Assembly: GCA_937922235.1 (NCBI GenBank)
Contig: CAKZVC010000048.1
Coordinates: 1-64,000 of the forward strand
Direction of reading: 5' to 3'
Length of the DNA: 64,000 nucleotides
Origin: an uncultured Acidimicrobiales bacterium
GTDB taxonomy: Bacteria > Actinomycetota > Acidimicrobiia > Acidimicrobiales > SHLQ01
The notes under the pieces are model-generated. The model was given only the letters and a program-made list of their open reading frames with translations, had not been told where the DNA came from and ran no database searches. Made by a program: the position numbers and the translations under genes. Below, one piece after another: positions 1 to 12,549 of this stretch; position 1 is the first letter of the stretch; the number at the start of each line of letters is the position of its first letter.

Positions 1-3855
<3,855 letters not shown>

Positions 3856-3879
3856 GGTATTGGCTCAGGTATTGGCTCA
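3856..3879 (+). repeat. Two tandem copies of a 12-bp unit after rpoC
   Basis: GGTATTGGCTCA occurs twice back to back immediately after the rpoC stop codon (3856-3867 and 3868-3879). A further inverted repeat CAAGTTTC / GAAACTTG lies at about 3903-3932, before the terminator. Function unknown; it may be a slippage product. Confidence 0.7.
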
Positions 3880-3943
3880 GCCCTGACGGGCTTCGCCAAA
3901 CTCAAGTTTCTCGCCTAGGGGCTCGAAACTTGCTGCAGTACTA

Positions 3944-3980
3944 AGAAGCCCGGTCTAACGACCGGGCTTCTGCCGTTTTT
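3944..3980 (+). terminator. Intrinsic terminator of rpoC
   Basis: A perfect 12-bp stem (3944-3955 paired with 3960-3971, loop TAAC) is followed by GCCGTTTTT ending at 3980. It sits 89 bp after the rpoC stop and ends the operon on the plus strand before the next gene. Confidence 0.92.
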
Positions 3981-4014
3981 GTGAACATCCGCGACCCCAC
4001 GCCGATAGGAACGC

Positions 4015-5775
4015 TTGAGTCTGAACGCATGGATAACCCTCGGCGTGTTGTGCGCCATGGTTGCCGGCCTTGTCCGAGGCAAGGTCTCGCCACCGGCGGG
4101 TGTCATCGGCGCGTCCGCGCTGCTCTACGTTCTTGGCGTCACGACTGCACAACAGGCGTTCTCTGGGTTCTCGAACACCGCGCCAATTACTGTTGCTGGC
4201 TTGTACGTGGTGGCGGGAGCGATCGATCGCACCGGAGCACTACAACCAATCGTGTCGAGGCTGCTCGCCGAGCCAAGAACGCTCCGAGGCGACCTCGCGC
4301 GGTTGGTGCTTCCCGCTGCTGGTGGGAGTGCTTTCCTGGCAAACACTCCAATCGTGGCCATGCTGACGCCCGCGGTCACCCGATGGGCTGACGCGACCAA
4401 CCGATCAGCTTCGACCTTTCTGATCCCACTCTCGTACGCCACGATCCTGGGTGGCTCGATCACGGCTATCGGCACGTCGACCAACCTCGTTGCCAGCGGT
4501 CTGCTCGTCGAGCATGGCGACGAGGCCCTTGGCTTGTTTGAACTCGCACCGGTCGCAGCACCCCTTGTTGTTCTTGGGCTGTTGATGATCGTGCTGCTCG
4601 CACCATCGGTCCTTCCCTCACGCCGCAGGCCACGAGTTGCTGAAGCTGGCCGGTCGTACACCGTATCGATGATGGTCGAAGCTGGAGGGCCGGTCGACGG
4701 GGTGTCAGCCGCCGCCGCGGGCCTTCGAGACCTGTCAGGTCTCTATCTCGCCGAGGTGCTCCGTGGCGACCGGGCCATTGCGCCGGTCCCGCCCGAACAG
4801 ACACTTCGTGGTGGCGACCAGCTTGTCTTCGCCGGCGTCGTGAACGAGATCGTCGACCTCCAGGGGATCGACGGGCTCGTCAGTACGGCCGACGGCGCAA
4901 GCGAGGCACTGATCGATCGAGACGGCACCGGGTTCTTCGAAGTTGTCCTTGGGCCAAGCTCACCGTTGGTTGGCCGAACCGCGGCAGAACTGAACTTTCG
5001 CCAGCGCTATGGCGGGGCCATTCTTGCGATCCACCGGAGTGGTCGCGCCGTGGAGACGACTCTTGGAAGCGAACGGTTTCGGGCCGGCGACACCTTGCTC
5101 GTAGTCGCCGAGCGCGGGTTTCGGGTTCGGTGGAAGGACACCGGCGAGTTTCTACTCGTGTCTCGCCTCGATGCCGCCATGCCCGCCCCAACCCGTCACT
5201 CACCGATAGCGCTCGCAGCATTGTCGTTGATCGTCGTGCTTCCGGTCGTGGGGTTGCTCACCGTGAGTCGAGCAACGATTCTTGCCGCCCTGGTCGTTGT
5301 TGCCACCGGAGTTCTTCGCCCTCGGGAGGCCCGAGATGCCGTGGACGTGAACGTTGTGCTCATGATCGGCGGAGCATTCGGACTTGGGGCTGCCGTCGCT
5401 GAATCAGGACTTGCCGAGATTGTTGCGAACGGCATGCTGTCGGGCTTTGGCTGGGCCGGGACCGTCGGTGCCGTGGTCGGGGTCATCATCGCCACGATGG
5501 TCCTCACCGAGCTCGTTACCAATGCCGCGGCTGTGGTGCTCATCTTCCCGATCGCCATCGATATTGCGGAGCGATCAAACCTTGATCCGAGAACGCTGGT
5601 GATCGGTGCGGCAGTTGCCGGTTCGGCCTCGTTCCTTACGCCGGTCGGGTATCAAACCAACATGATGGTCTACGGGCCAGGCGGCTATCGCTTCAGCGAT
5701 TACCTCCGACTCGGGGTACCGCTGTCGTTACTGACGGTCGGTGTGATCACCACAATGGTGACAATCCTTAGCTAG
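4015..5775 (+). CDS. SLC13/DASS-type permease with two TrkA-C (RCK_C) domains
   Basis: Predicted inner-membrane anion transporter of the SLC13/CitM-like family (carboxylates, sulfate or phosphate; substrate not readable from sequence). 586 aa. Hydrophobic helices occupy residues 1-210, followed by two tandem soluble TrkA-C-like domains (about 220-300 and 305-385), then a second helix bundle to the C terminus. Conserved features: SNTAPITVAGLYV in the first half, a GTSTNLVASGL loop (ligand/Na+ clamshell type) and TNAAAVVLIFPIA in the second half. The start is TTG at 4015 with AGGA about 5 bases upstream; an ATG 14 bases downstream is out of frame. It ends convergently with the following minus gene, overlapping by 4 bp. 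Confidence 0.85.
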   Translation: MSLNAWITLGVLCAMVAGLVRGKVSPPAGVIGASALLYVLGVTTAQQAFSGFSNTAPITVAGLYVVAGAIDRTGALQPIVSRLLAEPRTLRGDLARLVLPAAGGSAFLANTPIVAMLTPAVTRWADATNRSASTFLIPLSYATILGGSITAIGTSTNLVASGLLVEHGDEALGLFELAPVAAPLVVLGLLMIVLLAPSVLPSRRRPRVAEAGRSYTVSMMVEAGGPVDGVSAAAAGLRDLSGLYLAEVLRGDRAIAPVPPEQTLRGGDQLVFAGVVNEIVDLQGIDGLVSTADGASEALIDRDGTGFFEVVLGPSSPLVGRTAAELNFRQRYGGAILAIHRSGRAVETTLGSERFRAGDTLLVVAERGFRVRWKDTGEFLLVSRLDAAMPAPTRHSPIALAALSLIVVLPVVGLLTVSRATILAALVVVATGVLRPREARDAVDVNVVLMIGGAFGLGAAVAESGLAEIVANGMLSGFGWAGTVGAVVGVIIATMVLTELVTNAAAVVLIFPIAIDIAERSNLDPRTLVIGAAVAGSASFLTPVGYQTNMMVYGPGGYRFSDYLRLGVPLSLLTVGVITTMVTILS

Positions 5776-7358
5776 CAGTTGATGATGTTGTTGCCCTGAT
5801 TGCCGTTGCACCGGTCGGCTCCTGGTCCACCGGTGATGGTGTCGGCGCCAACGCCGCCGGAAATCATGTCGCTACCCGGGCCGCCATAGATGGTGTCCCA
5901 GCCGCCTTGGCCGAGGATCGTGTCGCCGTCGAGCCCACCGCGGATCGTGTCTTGATGAGGGCCGCCCCGCATCGTGTCGCGGCCAGCTGACCCATACATA
6001 TCGTCGTTGCCGTGCTGGCCGTTCATTCGGTCGTTGCCTGGGCCTCCAACGAGATAATCGGGTCCGTATCCGCCAAGGATCAGGTCTCGTCCGGCATCGC
6101 CGAACAAGCGGTCCTCGCCGCCGAGCCCTCGAATCTGGTCGTCACCATTGCCGCCACAGATGGTGTCGTTGCCTCCGCCGCCGCTAAGCACGTCGTTTCC
6201 GCCAAGCCCGACGATCACGTCGTTTCCTGGTCCGCCGCTGAGCGTGTCATTGCCATTGGTGCCGACGATTGTGGCGCGCTTGCCATCGCAGGTCGGGTTT
6301 GTGGGCGGTGCAGGCGTGGACGGAGCTTGAAGCGTCGCGTTGTAGTACGGGTCGCCAAACCAACCAGAGGCGGCGGTAAGAGCTGACGGGGCCGAGTCGA
6401 GCCACCAATCGCAGTCGGGAACGCCCTCTTCTCGTCCGTCGTCATGGAAGTACAGCAGCGCCGCGAACGCATCGCGGTAGCGCGGCTGCTTAAAGAGCTC
6501 GCGTGCGGCGTTCAACCATTCAGCCTTTTGGCCAGCGGCCCCGTCGTCACTGCCAAACTCACCAAGTACGAGCTGTTTGTCCGGATGCTTCTGCCGGAAC
6601 CGGAACAGGGCTTCGACGTCGTCTTCGAGCGTTCGCCACGGGTCGGTGGTATTTCCTCGACAGTTGTTCCAGTTGTAGGTGTCGGACGCGATGACATCGA
6701 CGACATCGTCACCGGGGTACCAATTGTCCGCAACACGTCGATCGTTCGGTCGGATCGTCTCGACCTCGAACGCCCACTCGGTCATGATCCAAGCCCAATG
6801 AACATTGGTGACCCCTTCGGACTCGAAGACCGAGTGGATCTTGCGAAACGCAGCCTGGAATTCGCCGGCGGTGCCGTACCGCTGGTTGCTGTTCTGTTCC
6901 GGCTCGTGATGGAAGCCGAAGATCATCGGATCGCCATAGGCGCGCACGCCGCGAGCCAACGTTTGCATCTCGCCATAGACCCGGCTGCCTGGCTGTGCGT
7001 TTGCGACCTGGTTCCAGGTGATGATCGTGCCGTCGTTGCGTTGCGGCTTAACCGAAAGCATCAGCTCGCGGCCGCCGTCCTTGGTCCACTGATGCAGCGG
7101 CTTGGTTGGTCCAACGGCATCGTCCCAATCGGAATAGGCCCGGACCATTCCAAGCCGGGCGCCGAGTTGCTGTTCGAGCAGCGCCAATGCCTCGCGATTG
7201 TTTCGCCCGTCGATGGGCTGGGCGTAGGCGCCCAGGATTGGTCGGCCCGTGGTAATTCCCGTGGTTTGGGCAGTGGCTTGGGTGGGGGAGGACGCAACCG
7301 CAGCAAGCGCTCCGATCAACGATGCGACGATCAGCGTCGCCATCCGAATACGGCTCAT
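5772..7358 (-). CDS. Secreted GH26-like glycoside hydrolase with C-terminal RTX repeats
   Basis: 528 aa. A hydrophobic N-terminal segment (residues 6-28) looks like a signal peptide. Residues about 38-340 resemble GH26 (beta-mannanase/endoglucanase clan): FGFHHEPEQ carries the probable acid/base Glu, and LVLGEFGSD the probable nucleophile. From about residue 365 to the end are some 17 nonapeptide GGxGxDxxx repeats (e.g. GNDTLSGGP), the calcium-binding beta-roll of RTX proteins, often linked to type I or leaderless export; here it coexists with an N-terminal signal. The start overlaps the stop of the next upstream minus gene (ATGA). Divergent neighbours make an exopolysaccharide, so trimming or turnover of that polymer is a plausible role (inference). 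Confidence 0.85.
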   Translation of the reverse strand: MSRIRMATLIVASLIGALAAVASSPTQATAQTTGITTGRPILGAYAQPIDGRNNREALALLEQQLGARLGMVRAYSDWDDAVGPTKPLHQWTKDGGRELMLSVKPQRNDGTIITWNQVANAQPGSRVYGEMQTLARGVRAYGDPMIFGFHHEPEQNSNQRYGTAGEFQAAFRKIHSVFESEGVTNVHWAWIMTEWAFEVETIRPNDRRVADNWYPGDDVVDVIASDTYNWNNCRGNTTDPWRTLEDDVEALFRFRQKHPDKQLVLGEFGSDDGAAGQKAEWLNAARELFKQPRYRDAFAALLYFHDDGREEGVPDCDWWLDSAPSALTAASGWFGDPYYNATLQAPSTPAPPTNPTCDGKRATIVGTNGNDTLSGGPGNDVIVGLGGNDVLSGGGGNDTICGGNGDDQIRGLGGEDRLFGDAGRDLILGGYGPDYLVGGPGNDRMNGQHGNDDMYGSAGRDTMRGGPHQDTIRGGLDGDTILGQGGWDTIYGGPGSDMISGGVGADTITGGPGADRCNGNQGNNIINC

Positions 7359-8485
7359 GAGCCGGACGTCAGTTGGTTGAAGTACGGGTCGTTGCTCATG
7401 TCAATCCAGCCCTGGTAGGAGTCTTCGTTGGTGTCGACGCGCCAATCGGGGAAACCGAAGCCCGTAAAGTCCTTGTCGAAGTACACGACGGCATCGACCT
7501 CGGGGAGGTTCTGTTCGAGAAGGCGGGGAACCGACCGTAGCCATTCGGCTTTCGCCCCTGCTTCGCCTTCGTTTGAGCCGGTTTCGCCAAGGATGATCGG
7601 CTTGTTGCGAGGTGCGGCCCACGCAACAAAGTCTTCGAAGATCTTGTCGATGGTGATCCACTCAGCATCCGTTGACGACGTGGCCCAGTTGTAGCCATCC
7701 GCGCACAGCCAGTCGACATGTTCGTCGCCGGGATACCAGGGGGTTGGGTCGCCACCGTCCCAGAATAAGAACTCGTTCGGGCACCACACGAACTGTGCGT
7801 TGTCGGCCCCAACCTCATCGAAGATGCCGCGAACGTGTTTCCACGCCGCCACATAGTCAGGTCCGGAGTAGACCTGTTCGATCTTGCGGCGACCGTCCAT
7901 CTCCCAGAGCCAACGCAAGAGCAACGGTTCTTCGAGATCCCTGACTGCTTGGGCCTGCGTGCGGATCCAGTCGTCATGAACGCCAGCGGCGATTTCCCGA
8001 GTGTCGGTGCCGTTCCACGAGATCATCAGGATGCGGCCATCCTCGAGGTGCATCAGGTCGTCGACGGTCGGGATTGGTTTGTCCCACGCATGAAAGACAT
8101 GGCCAATGTCGTACTGGCGGCCGGCATCGGCTTCGAGCTGGCGGAACCGGGGTGCCCGGTCTTTGGTGTTGAGCTCGGTGGTAACTCCAAGTAGCGCACC
8201 GGCGAAATCAGCGTCGATCGAGTCGAGCGGGTGGTCGGAGGCACTGGTTTCAGAGGTACTGGGTTCGGTTGCCTCCACCTGCGTCGTGGCCGTCGTGGAG
8301 TCAGCCTCGGTTGGTGCCAGAGTCTCGCTGGTCGTGACCGCAGGGGCGTCCGTGGTGGGTGTGGTTTGCAGTGGCGGCGTGCCGCCTCCGGTGCACGCTG
8401 CGAGAACGAGCCCAAGGAGTGCGACACACGTGACACCAAATTGCCGACGACGATGGTCAGAGTTTGAGTAGTGTTGTTTGGTCAT
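7355..8485 (-). CDS. GH26-like glycoside hydrolase, lipoprotein
   Basis: 376 aa. The N terminus has a basic stretch, a hydrophobic core and the lipobox LAAC (Cys31), so it should be a lipid-anchored exported protein. A Thr/Ser/Pro-rich linker follows (about 35-90), then a GH26-like barrel: RWLWEMDG holds the likely acid/base Glu and IILGETGSNEG the likely nucleophile. It is a paralogue of the following gene, with shared WYPGD.., Y-N-W and GE(T/F)GS blocks but no RTX tail. First gene of a two-gene minus-strand operon (4-bp overlap), divergent from the exopolysaccharide operon. Assignment to GH26 is by motif only; substrate unknown. Confidence 0.82.
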   Translation of the reverse strand: MTKQHYSNSDHRRRQFGVTCVALLGLVLAACTGGGTPPLQTTPTTDAPAVTTSETLAPTEADSTTATTQVEATEPSTSETSASDHPLDSIDADFAGALLGVTTELNTKDRAPRFRQLEADAGRQYDIGHVFHAWDKPIPTVDDLMHLEDGRILMISWNGTDTREIAAGVHDDWIRTQAQAVRDLEEPLLLRWLWEMDGRRKIEQVYSGPDYVAAWKHVRGIFDEVGADNAQFVWCPNEFLFWDGGDPTPWYPGDEHVDWLCADGYNWATSSTDAEWITIDKIFEDFVAWAAPRNKPIILGETGSNEGEAGAKAEWLRSVPRLLEQNLPEVDAVVYFDKDFTGFGFPDWRVDTNEDSYQGWIDMSNDPYFNQLTSGS

Positions 8486-8786
8486 CGACGCGCAGCTTTC
8501 CTGGTGGAACTTCGTTGAGCGTAGGTGTCCAACACGGATCGGTGGGCGCGGGCGGCAACCATTTGCTCGTTCGATCTATCGACCAGCACAGGAACTTGCC
8601 TGAGCCTATTTGGATCATTCGAAAGGCGATAAAAACACACGCCAAACCCTCGGTCTGGGAAATACGCGACTTTTTGGCTGTTTCGGACGTCAATACTGAT
8701 GTCCGAAAGCGGCTGCGACGTTCAAGTCTTGCGTGTTCTCTGCCGATTGGTAACCGCTTGGTTTGCCGCGTGGACGGGACACAACT
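8486..8786. promoter_or_regulatory. Divergent intergenic region of the polysaccharide locus with an inverted repeat
   Basis: No gene is supported here. It must hold promoters for the hydrolase pair (minus) and the exopolysaccharide operon (plus). The clearest element is TTTCGGAC at 8681-8688 and GTCCGAAA at 8701-8708. Between them lie G-TCA and TGA-T, giving an almost continuous 12-bp stem with an ATAC loop. It lies 79 bp before the first operon ATG and could be an operator or an RNA hairpin in the leader. A looser GCCAAA / TTTGGC pair precedes it (8641-8679). Confidence 0.55.
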
Positions 8787-10523
8787 ATGAACGATGACGA
8801 ACTTGAACTTGGACACTACGGGCGGATATTCCGCCGTAGCTGGTGGATCATTGCGCTGTCTGTGCTTGGCATGGTGGCAATTTCGCTGTTCCTGCTCCCA
8901 GGACAACGAAACTTTTATGAATCCCAGGCCACGGTCCGCCTCGTGCCGAGCCTCGGCGATGTGGGTCGTATCAACGATCCAATAAACGAAGACACCGAGG
9001 CCATCGTTGCGAAGTCGCTCGGCGACAAAGTGGTGAACGGCAGCGAGTTCCCGATCACCCTTGAGAAGTGGGAAGACAACCTGCTGGTCACTGCGTGTCT
9101 CAACACGAGCGCCCTCATCGTCACCAACGACTGCAACACCCAGATCCTCGAGTTCAAGTACCGGTCGAGTAGCGCAGAGAAGACGAGCTACATCCTCAAC
9201 CGCTCGATCGAGGCGTACCTTGCTGAACGCCTCGAACGCTCAAGCGGCATCCGCGACAACACGCTGAACCAGCTGACCCTCCAGCTCGACGATCTCGACC
9301 TCCGAATCGAGACCGAAGAAGCCATCCTGCAGAACGCTGATCCAGAGTCGGTCGAGTACACCCTTGCCGAGATCCGGCTTCGCCGCATCGAGCCCGAGCG
9401 CCTCGACCTGCGCTCGCAGTTCAACAACCTGCAGAACACCCCACTCGATGTTGGTTTCGTTCTTGGCAGCCAGTCAACGCCAAAGGCTGAAGCCTCCGGT
9501 GTCCCTCGTCTGTTCGCCATCCTCGCAGGCATCATGATGGGTCTGCTCCTCGGCGGACTCGCAGCGATCCTCCTCGACCGTCTCGACCGTCGAGTATCGA
9601 GCCCAGAAGAGACCGAGCGAGACCTCGGTGTCCCGGTGCTTGGCGACATTCCTCGCATCACCGAAGGCGCACCTGCGCTGGTTACCGCAGTCAGTTCCGA
9701 AGCAGAGGGTGCCGAAGCCTTCCGCAGGCTGGCAGCGGCGGCGCTTGCACCGCGCAACGGGTTCGTCGTCGATTCGATCGCCGTCACTGGCGCGACCGAT
9801 GGCGAGGGCCGTACCACGGCTGCAGTCAACCTCGCACTCGCGATTTCTCAAGCAGGTCGCAACGTCATGTTGGTTGCCGCTGACCGTCGAAACGCCTCGG
9901 TCGACCAGATCTTCGGACTCAGCTCCGAACCCGGCCTCAGCGACTTCCTCCGCGGCAAAGGCGACCTCGATGCTGCCCGCTCGGCAATCGAGTCAGCACC
10001 TCAACGACTCGGTATCACCGTCATGCCGACCGGTCTCGGCGCAACCTCGCCGCTGTCGAACAACGGGCTCGCCGCACTGCTTGCTGTTGCTCAAGAGCGC
10101 AGCATGATCGTGATCTTCGACTCACCACCTGCACTCACCCATGCCGACGGCCTCCAGATCGCCGCAGTAGTAGACGCTGTCTACATCGTTGCGGCTGTTG
10201 GTCGAACCCGACGCAGCGAGCTCAACGAGCTCCGCATCCAGCTACTTAACGTCCAGGCAGACGTTGTTGGATCGATCATCAACCGCAACAGCCGACTCAG
10301 CCTTCTCCCCGGCGGATACGGCGATGTTGGATCGGTAACCATCCCTACAGGAATCCCTGGCAACGGTGCCAGCACAACCCCGACGGCCGCCCACACCTTT
10401 GGTGCACGTAGTTCCTCGAACGAGGCACCGCAGGCCAGCCCGGCGATGAGCGCCGACCTCGAAGTTGTTGAAGACGCCGATGTGATCAACGAAGTCTCCG
10501 ATGACCTCGAGGAGAGCGCATGA
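8787..10523 (+). CDS. Wzz-type polysaccharide co-polymerase fused to a degenerate BY-kinase-like domain
   Basis: 578 aa from ATG 8787; an in-frame TTG at 8763 gives eight extra residues and is less likely. Wzz architecture: a TM helix at about residues 18-36, an extracytoplasmic part with coiled-coil character, and a second TM at about 238-260. A cytoplasmic P-loop ATPase domain of the bacterial tyrosine kinase (CpsD/Wzc) type follows. The Walker A region reads GATDGEGRTTAAVNLA, with Arg where the catalytic Lys is expected; Walker A' reads LVAADRRN and Walker B IVIFDSPP. The C-terminal tail is acidic and lacks a Tyr cluster. Likely role: chain-length control in exopolysaccharide export, perhaps without kinase activity. 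First gene of a seven-gene operon. Confidence 0.85.
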   Translation: MNDDELELGHYGRIFRRSWWIIALSVLGMVAISLFLLPGQRNFYESQATVRLVPSLGDVGRINDPINEDTEAIVAKSLGDKVVNGSEFPITLEKWEDNLLVTACLNTSALIVTNDCNTQILEFKYRSSSAEKTSYILNRSIEAYLAERLERSSGIRDNTLNQLTLQLDDLDLRIETEEAILQNADPESVEYTLAEIRLRRIEPERLDLRSQFNNLQNTPLDVGFVLGSQSTPKAEASGVPRLFAILAGIMMGLLLGGLAAILLDRLDRRVSSPEETERDLGVPVLGDIPRITEGAPALVTAVSSEAEGAEAFRRLAAAALAPRNGFVVDSIAVTGATDGEGRTTAAVNLALAISQAGRNVMLVAADRRNASVDQIFGLSSEPGLSDFLRGKGDLDAARSAIESAPQRLGITVMPTGLGATSPLSNNGLAALLAVAQERSMIVIFDSPPALTHADGLQIAAVVDAVYIVAAVGRTRRSELNELRIQLLNVQADVVGSIINRNSRLSLLPGGYGDVGSVTIPTGIPGNGASTTPTAAHTFGARSSSNEAPQASPAMSADLEVVEDADVINEVSDDLEESA

Positions 10524-11026
10524 GCAAGAAGAACGAGACCCTCGGCGATGTGCTCGCCGCGGCCAACAAAGACCAGTTGAACGTCGGTCTTGTTGGATCG
10601 TCGGGCGGACACCTGGCGCACCTGTTGGTGCTGAAGCCGTGGTGGGAAAACCATGACCGCTTCTGGGTCACCTTCGACATGCCCGACAGCCACGACCTGC
10701 TCGAATCCGAGCGGTGTGACTGGGCGCACTACCCAACGACTCGCAACATCCCGAACCTGATTCGTAACTTTGGGCTCGCCTGGAAGGTCCTGCGGCGCGA
10801 GCGCCCGGACGTCATCATCAGCACCGGTGCTGCTGTGGCCTTCCCGTTCTTTCTTCTCGGACGTCTGATGGGCGTCAAGACAGTGTTTATCGAGGTGTAC
10901 GACCGCATCGACCACGCATCACTTACCGCGCGTTTGTGTGCACCGTTGTCGAGCAGTTTCCTCGTGCAATGGGAAGACCAACTGGTCTTCCATCCCAAGG
11001 CGGAACTCATTGGCAGGTTGATGTGA
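10520..11026 (+). CDS. Alg14/PssD-like glycosyltransferase membrane subunit
   Basis: 168 aa, overlapping the previous stop (ATGA). The N-terminal motif VGLVGSSGGHLAHLLVL and the later PDVIISTGAAVAFPFFLLGR and TVFIEVYDRID are hallmarks of Alg14/PssD/CpsF proteins. These anchor the catalytic Alg13/PssE partner to the membrane and help build the acceptor site for UDP-sugar transfer onto a lipid-linked sugar. The catalytic partner is the first half of the next gene, which starts inside this stop codon (ATGTGA), so the two are translationally coupled. Confidence 0.9.
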   Translation: MSKKNETLGDVLAAANKDQLNVGLVGSSGGHLAHLLVLKPWWENHDRFWVTFDMPDSHDLLESERCDWAHYPTTRNIPNLIRNFGLAWKVLRRERPDVIISTGAAVAFPFFLLGRLMGVKTVFIEVYDRIDHASLTARLCAPLSSSFLVQWEDQLVFHPKAELIGRLM

Positions 11027-12549
11027 CCCAAGTATCCGACTCGCCGCTTTCTGAATCCTCCGGGATCGAGCGGCTCTTTGTCACGGTAGGCACCGACTAC
11101 CACCGTTTTGACCGCATGGTCTGGTGGCTAGACGAGTGGTTCGCCACGAAGCCAGAGGTCCAGGGCGCCATCGTCCAACGCGGCACCTCGGCAAAGTCCG
11201 AGCACGTCGAAAGCGTCGACTACCTCCAGCGCACCCAGCTCGTTGAGGAGTTCCAACAGGCAACGGTTGTTGTCTGCCACGGTGGCCCGGCCACGATCCT
11301 CGAGTGCCGCTCGAATGGCATCGTACCGATCGTTGTGCCCCGCGAGGAAAAGTACGACGAGCACGTCAACGATCATCAGGTCGACTTCTGCGAGCGGCTC
11401 GCCGCCCACGGCGAGATTCAGATGGCTCGCACCAAGGATGAGTTCTTCCGACTGCTGAACCTCGCGGTTGAGCGCGGTGCCCCTGAGGTTGCGGTCGACG
11501 ATGGCCATGCCGCCGTTTCGATCAACAAGTTCGAAGACCAGATGGTCGAGCTCCTTGGCCCTCGCGCCGAGACTCGCTCGAACGAACTTGCCGACGTGCT
11601 TCCAATTCGAGCTGAGGTCCAGAAGGTTCCCGTCCTGTTCATTGGCTCTGTGCCTCGATCGGGCAGCACGATCCTGTCGGATCTGCTCAACGAGAACCCG
11701 CACATGGTTAACATCGGCGAGCTCGTGCACCTTTGGGAGCGTGGCGTGATCGAGAACAACCTGTGTGGGTGCGGCCAGACATTTGCCGACTGCGTCTTTT
11801 GGGGCAAGGTCGGAGACATCGCCTTCGGTGGATGGCAGCACATCTCCGGCGAGCGCATGCGCACGCTGCAGCTTCGTGCAGACCGCACTCGCCACATCCC
11901 ACGCCTGCTCATCCCCAACATTTCGCGCTTTATGGCCACCAGCACCGTCCAGTACGGCGCCGTCATGAGCCGAATCCTGCGAGCGATCCTCGAAGTGTCG
12001 GGCAAGCCTGTCATCGTCGATACCTCCAAGCACGTGTCGACCGCATTGCTGCTGCGCCAGCTGCCCGACATCGATCTCCGCGTGCTCCATCTCGTGCGCG
12101 ACCCGCGCGGCGTGGCCAACTCGTGGTCGAAGGTCATCGAACGCCCAGAGGTTCAGGGCGAGAAGCGCGACATGGACACGCTGCACCCGGGCCGCATTGG
12201 CTTGCGTTGGCTCTGGTTCAATTGGGCGTTTGCAAACATGGATCGCCTCGGTGTCCCCACCACGACCATTCGCTACGAAGACTTCGTCGCTGCACCAGCC
12301 GAAACCCTCGACCAGGTCTTCGAATTTGCCGGTGTTGAACCGACGGGCGACGAGCTCTTTGGCGATGAACCGCTCATGCTTGGCGAGGGCCACTCGGTTT
12401 CGGGCAACCCGCGCCGCCTCGATCGCCGCCCCGTCGAGCTACGCGCCGACGAGAAGTGGCGCCAGGATCTCGATCCGAAGATGCGCTCGCTCGTCAGTAA
12501 GGTCACTCGACCAATGCTCGACCGCTACCACTACACCAAGGACGTCTAA
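11023..12549 (+). CDS. Fusion of an Alg13/PssE-like glycosyltransferase and a PAPS-dependent sulfotransferase
   Basis: 508 aa from GTG 11023 (overlaps the Alg14-like stop); the frame is open further upstream into the previous gene. Residues about 15-175 are the GT28 C-terminal/Alg13 type: LFVTVGTDYHRFDRM and VVVCHGGPATILEC, the UDP-sugar binding signature. From about 204 a sulfotransferase domain begins: FIGSVPRSGSTILSDLL is a 5'-phosphosulfate-binding loop, and LHLVRDPRGVANSW (near 355) is the 3'-phosphate-binding motif. The CGCGQTFADCVFW segment is typical of bacterial carbohydrate-sulfotransferase-like proteins. The fusion would couple sugar addition with sulfation of the same glycan (inference). 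Family assignments are firm; substrates are unknown. Confidence 0.88.
   Translation: MTQVSDSPLSESSGIERLFVTVGTDYHRFDRMVWWLDEWFATKPEVQGAIVQRGTSAKSEHVESVDYLQRTQLVEEFQQATVVVCHGGPATILECRSNGIVPIVVPREEKYDEHVNDHQVDFCERLAAHGEIQMARTKDEFFRLLNLAVERGAPEVAVDDGHAAVSINKFEDQMVELLGPRAETRSNELADVLPIRAEVQKVPVLFIGSVPRSGSTILSDLLNENPHMVNIGELVHLWERGVIENNLCGCGQTFADCVFWGKVGDIAFGGWQHISGERMRTLQLRADRTRHIPRLLIPNISRFMATSTVQYGAVMSRILRAILEVSGKPVIVDTSKHVSTALLLRQLPDIDLRVLHLVRDPRGVANSWSKVIERPEVQGEKRDMDTLHPGRIGLRWLWFNWAFANMDRLGVPTTTIRYEDFVAAPAETLDQVFEFAGVEPTGDELFGDEPLMLGEGHSVSGNPRRLDRRPVELRADEKWRQDLDPKMRSLVSKVTRPMLDRYHYTKDV

Noticed and set aside
6444-7418. 324-codon open frame antisense to the RTX glycoside hydrolase
   Set aside because: The minus strand has a clear signal peptide, catalytic motifs and RTX repeats; the plus frame is a by-product.
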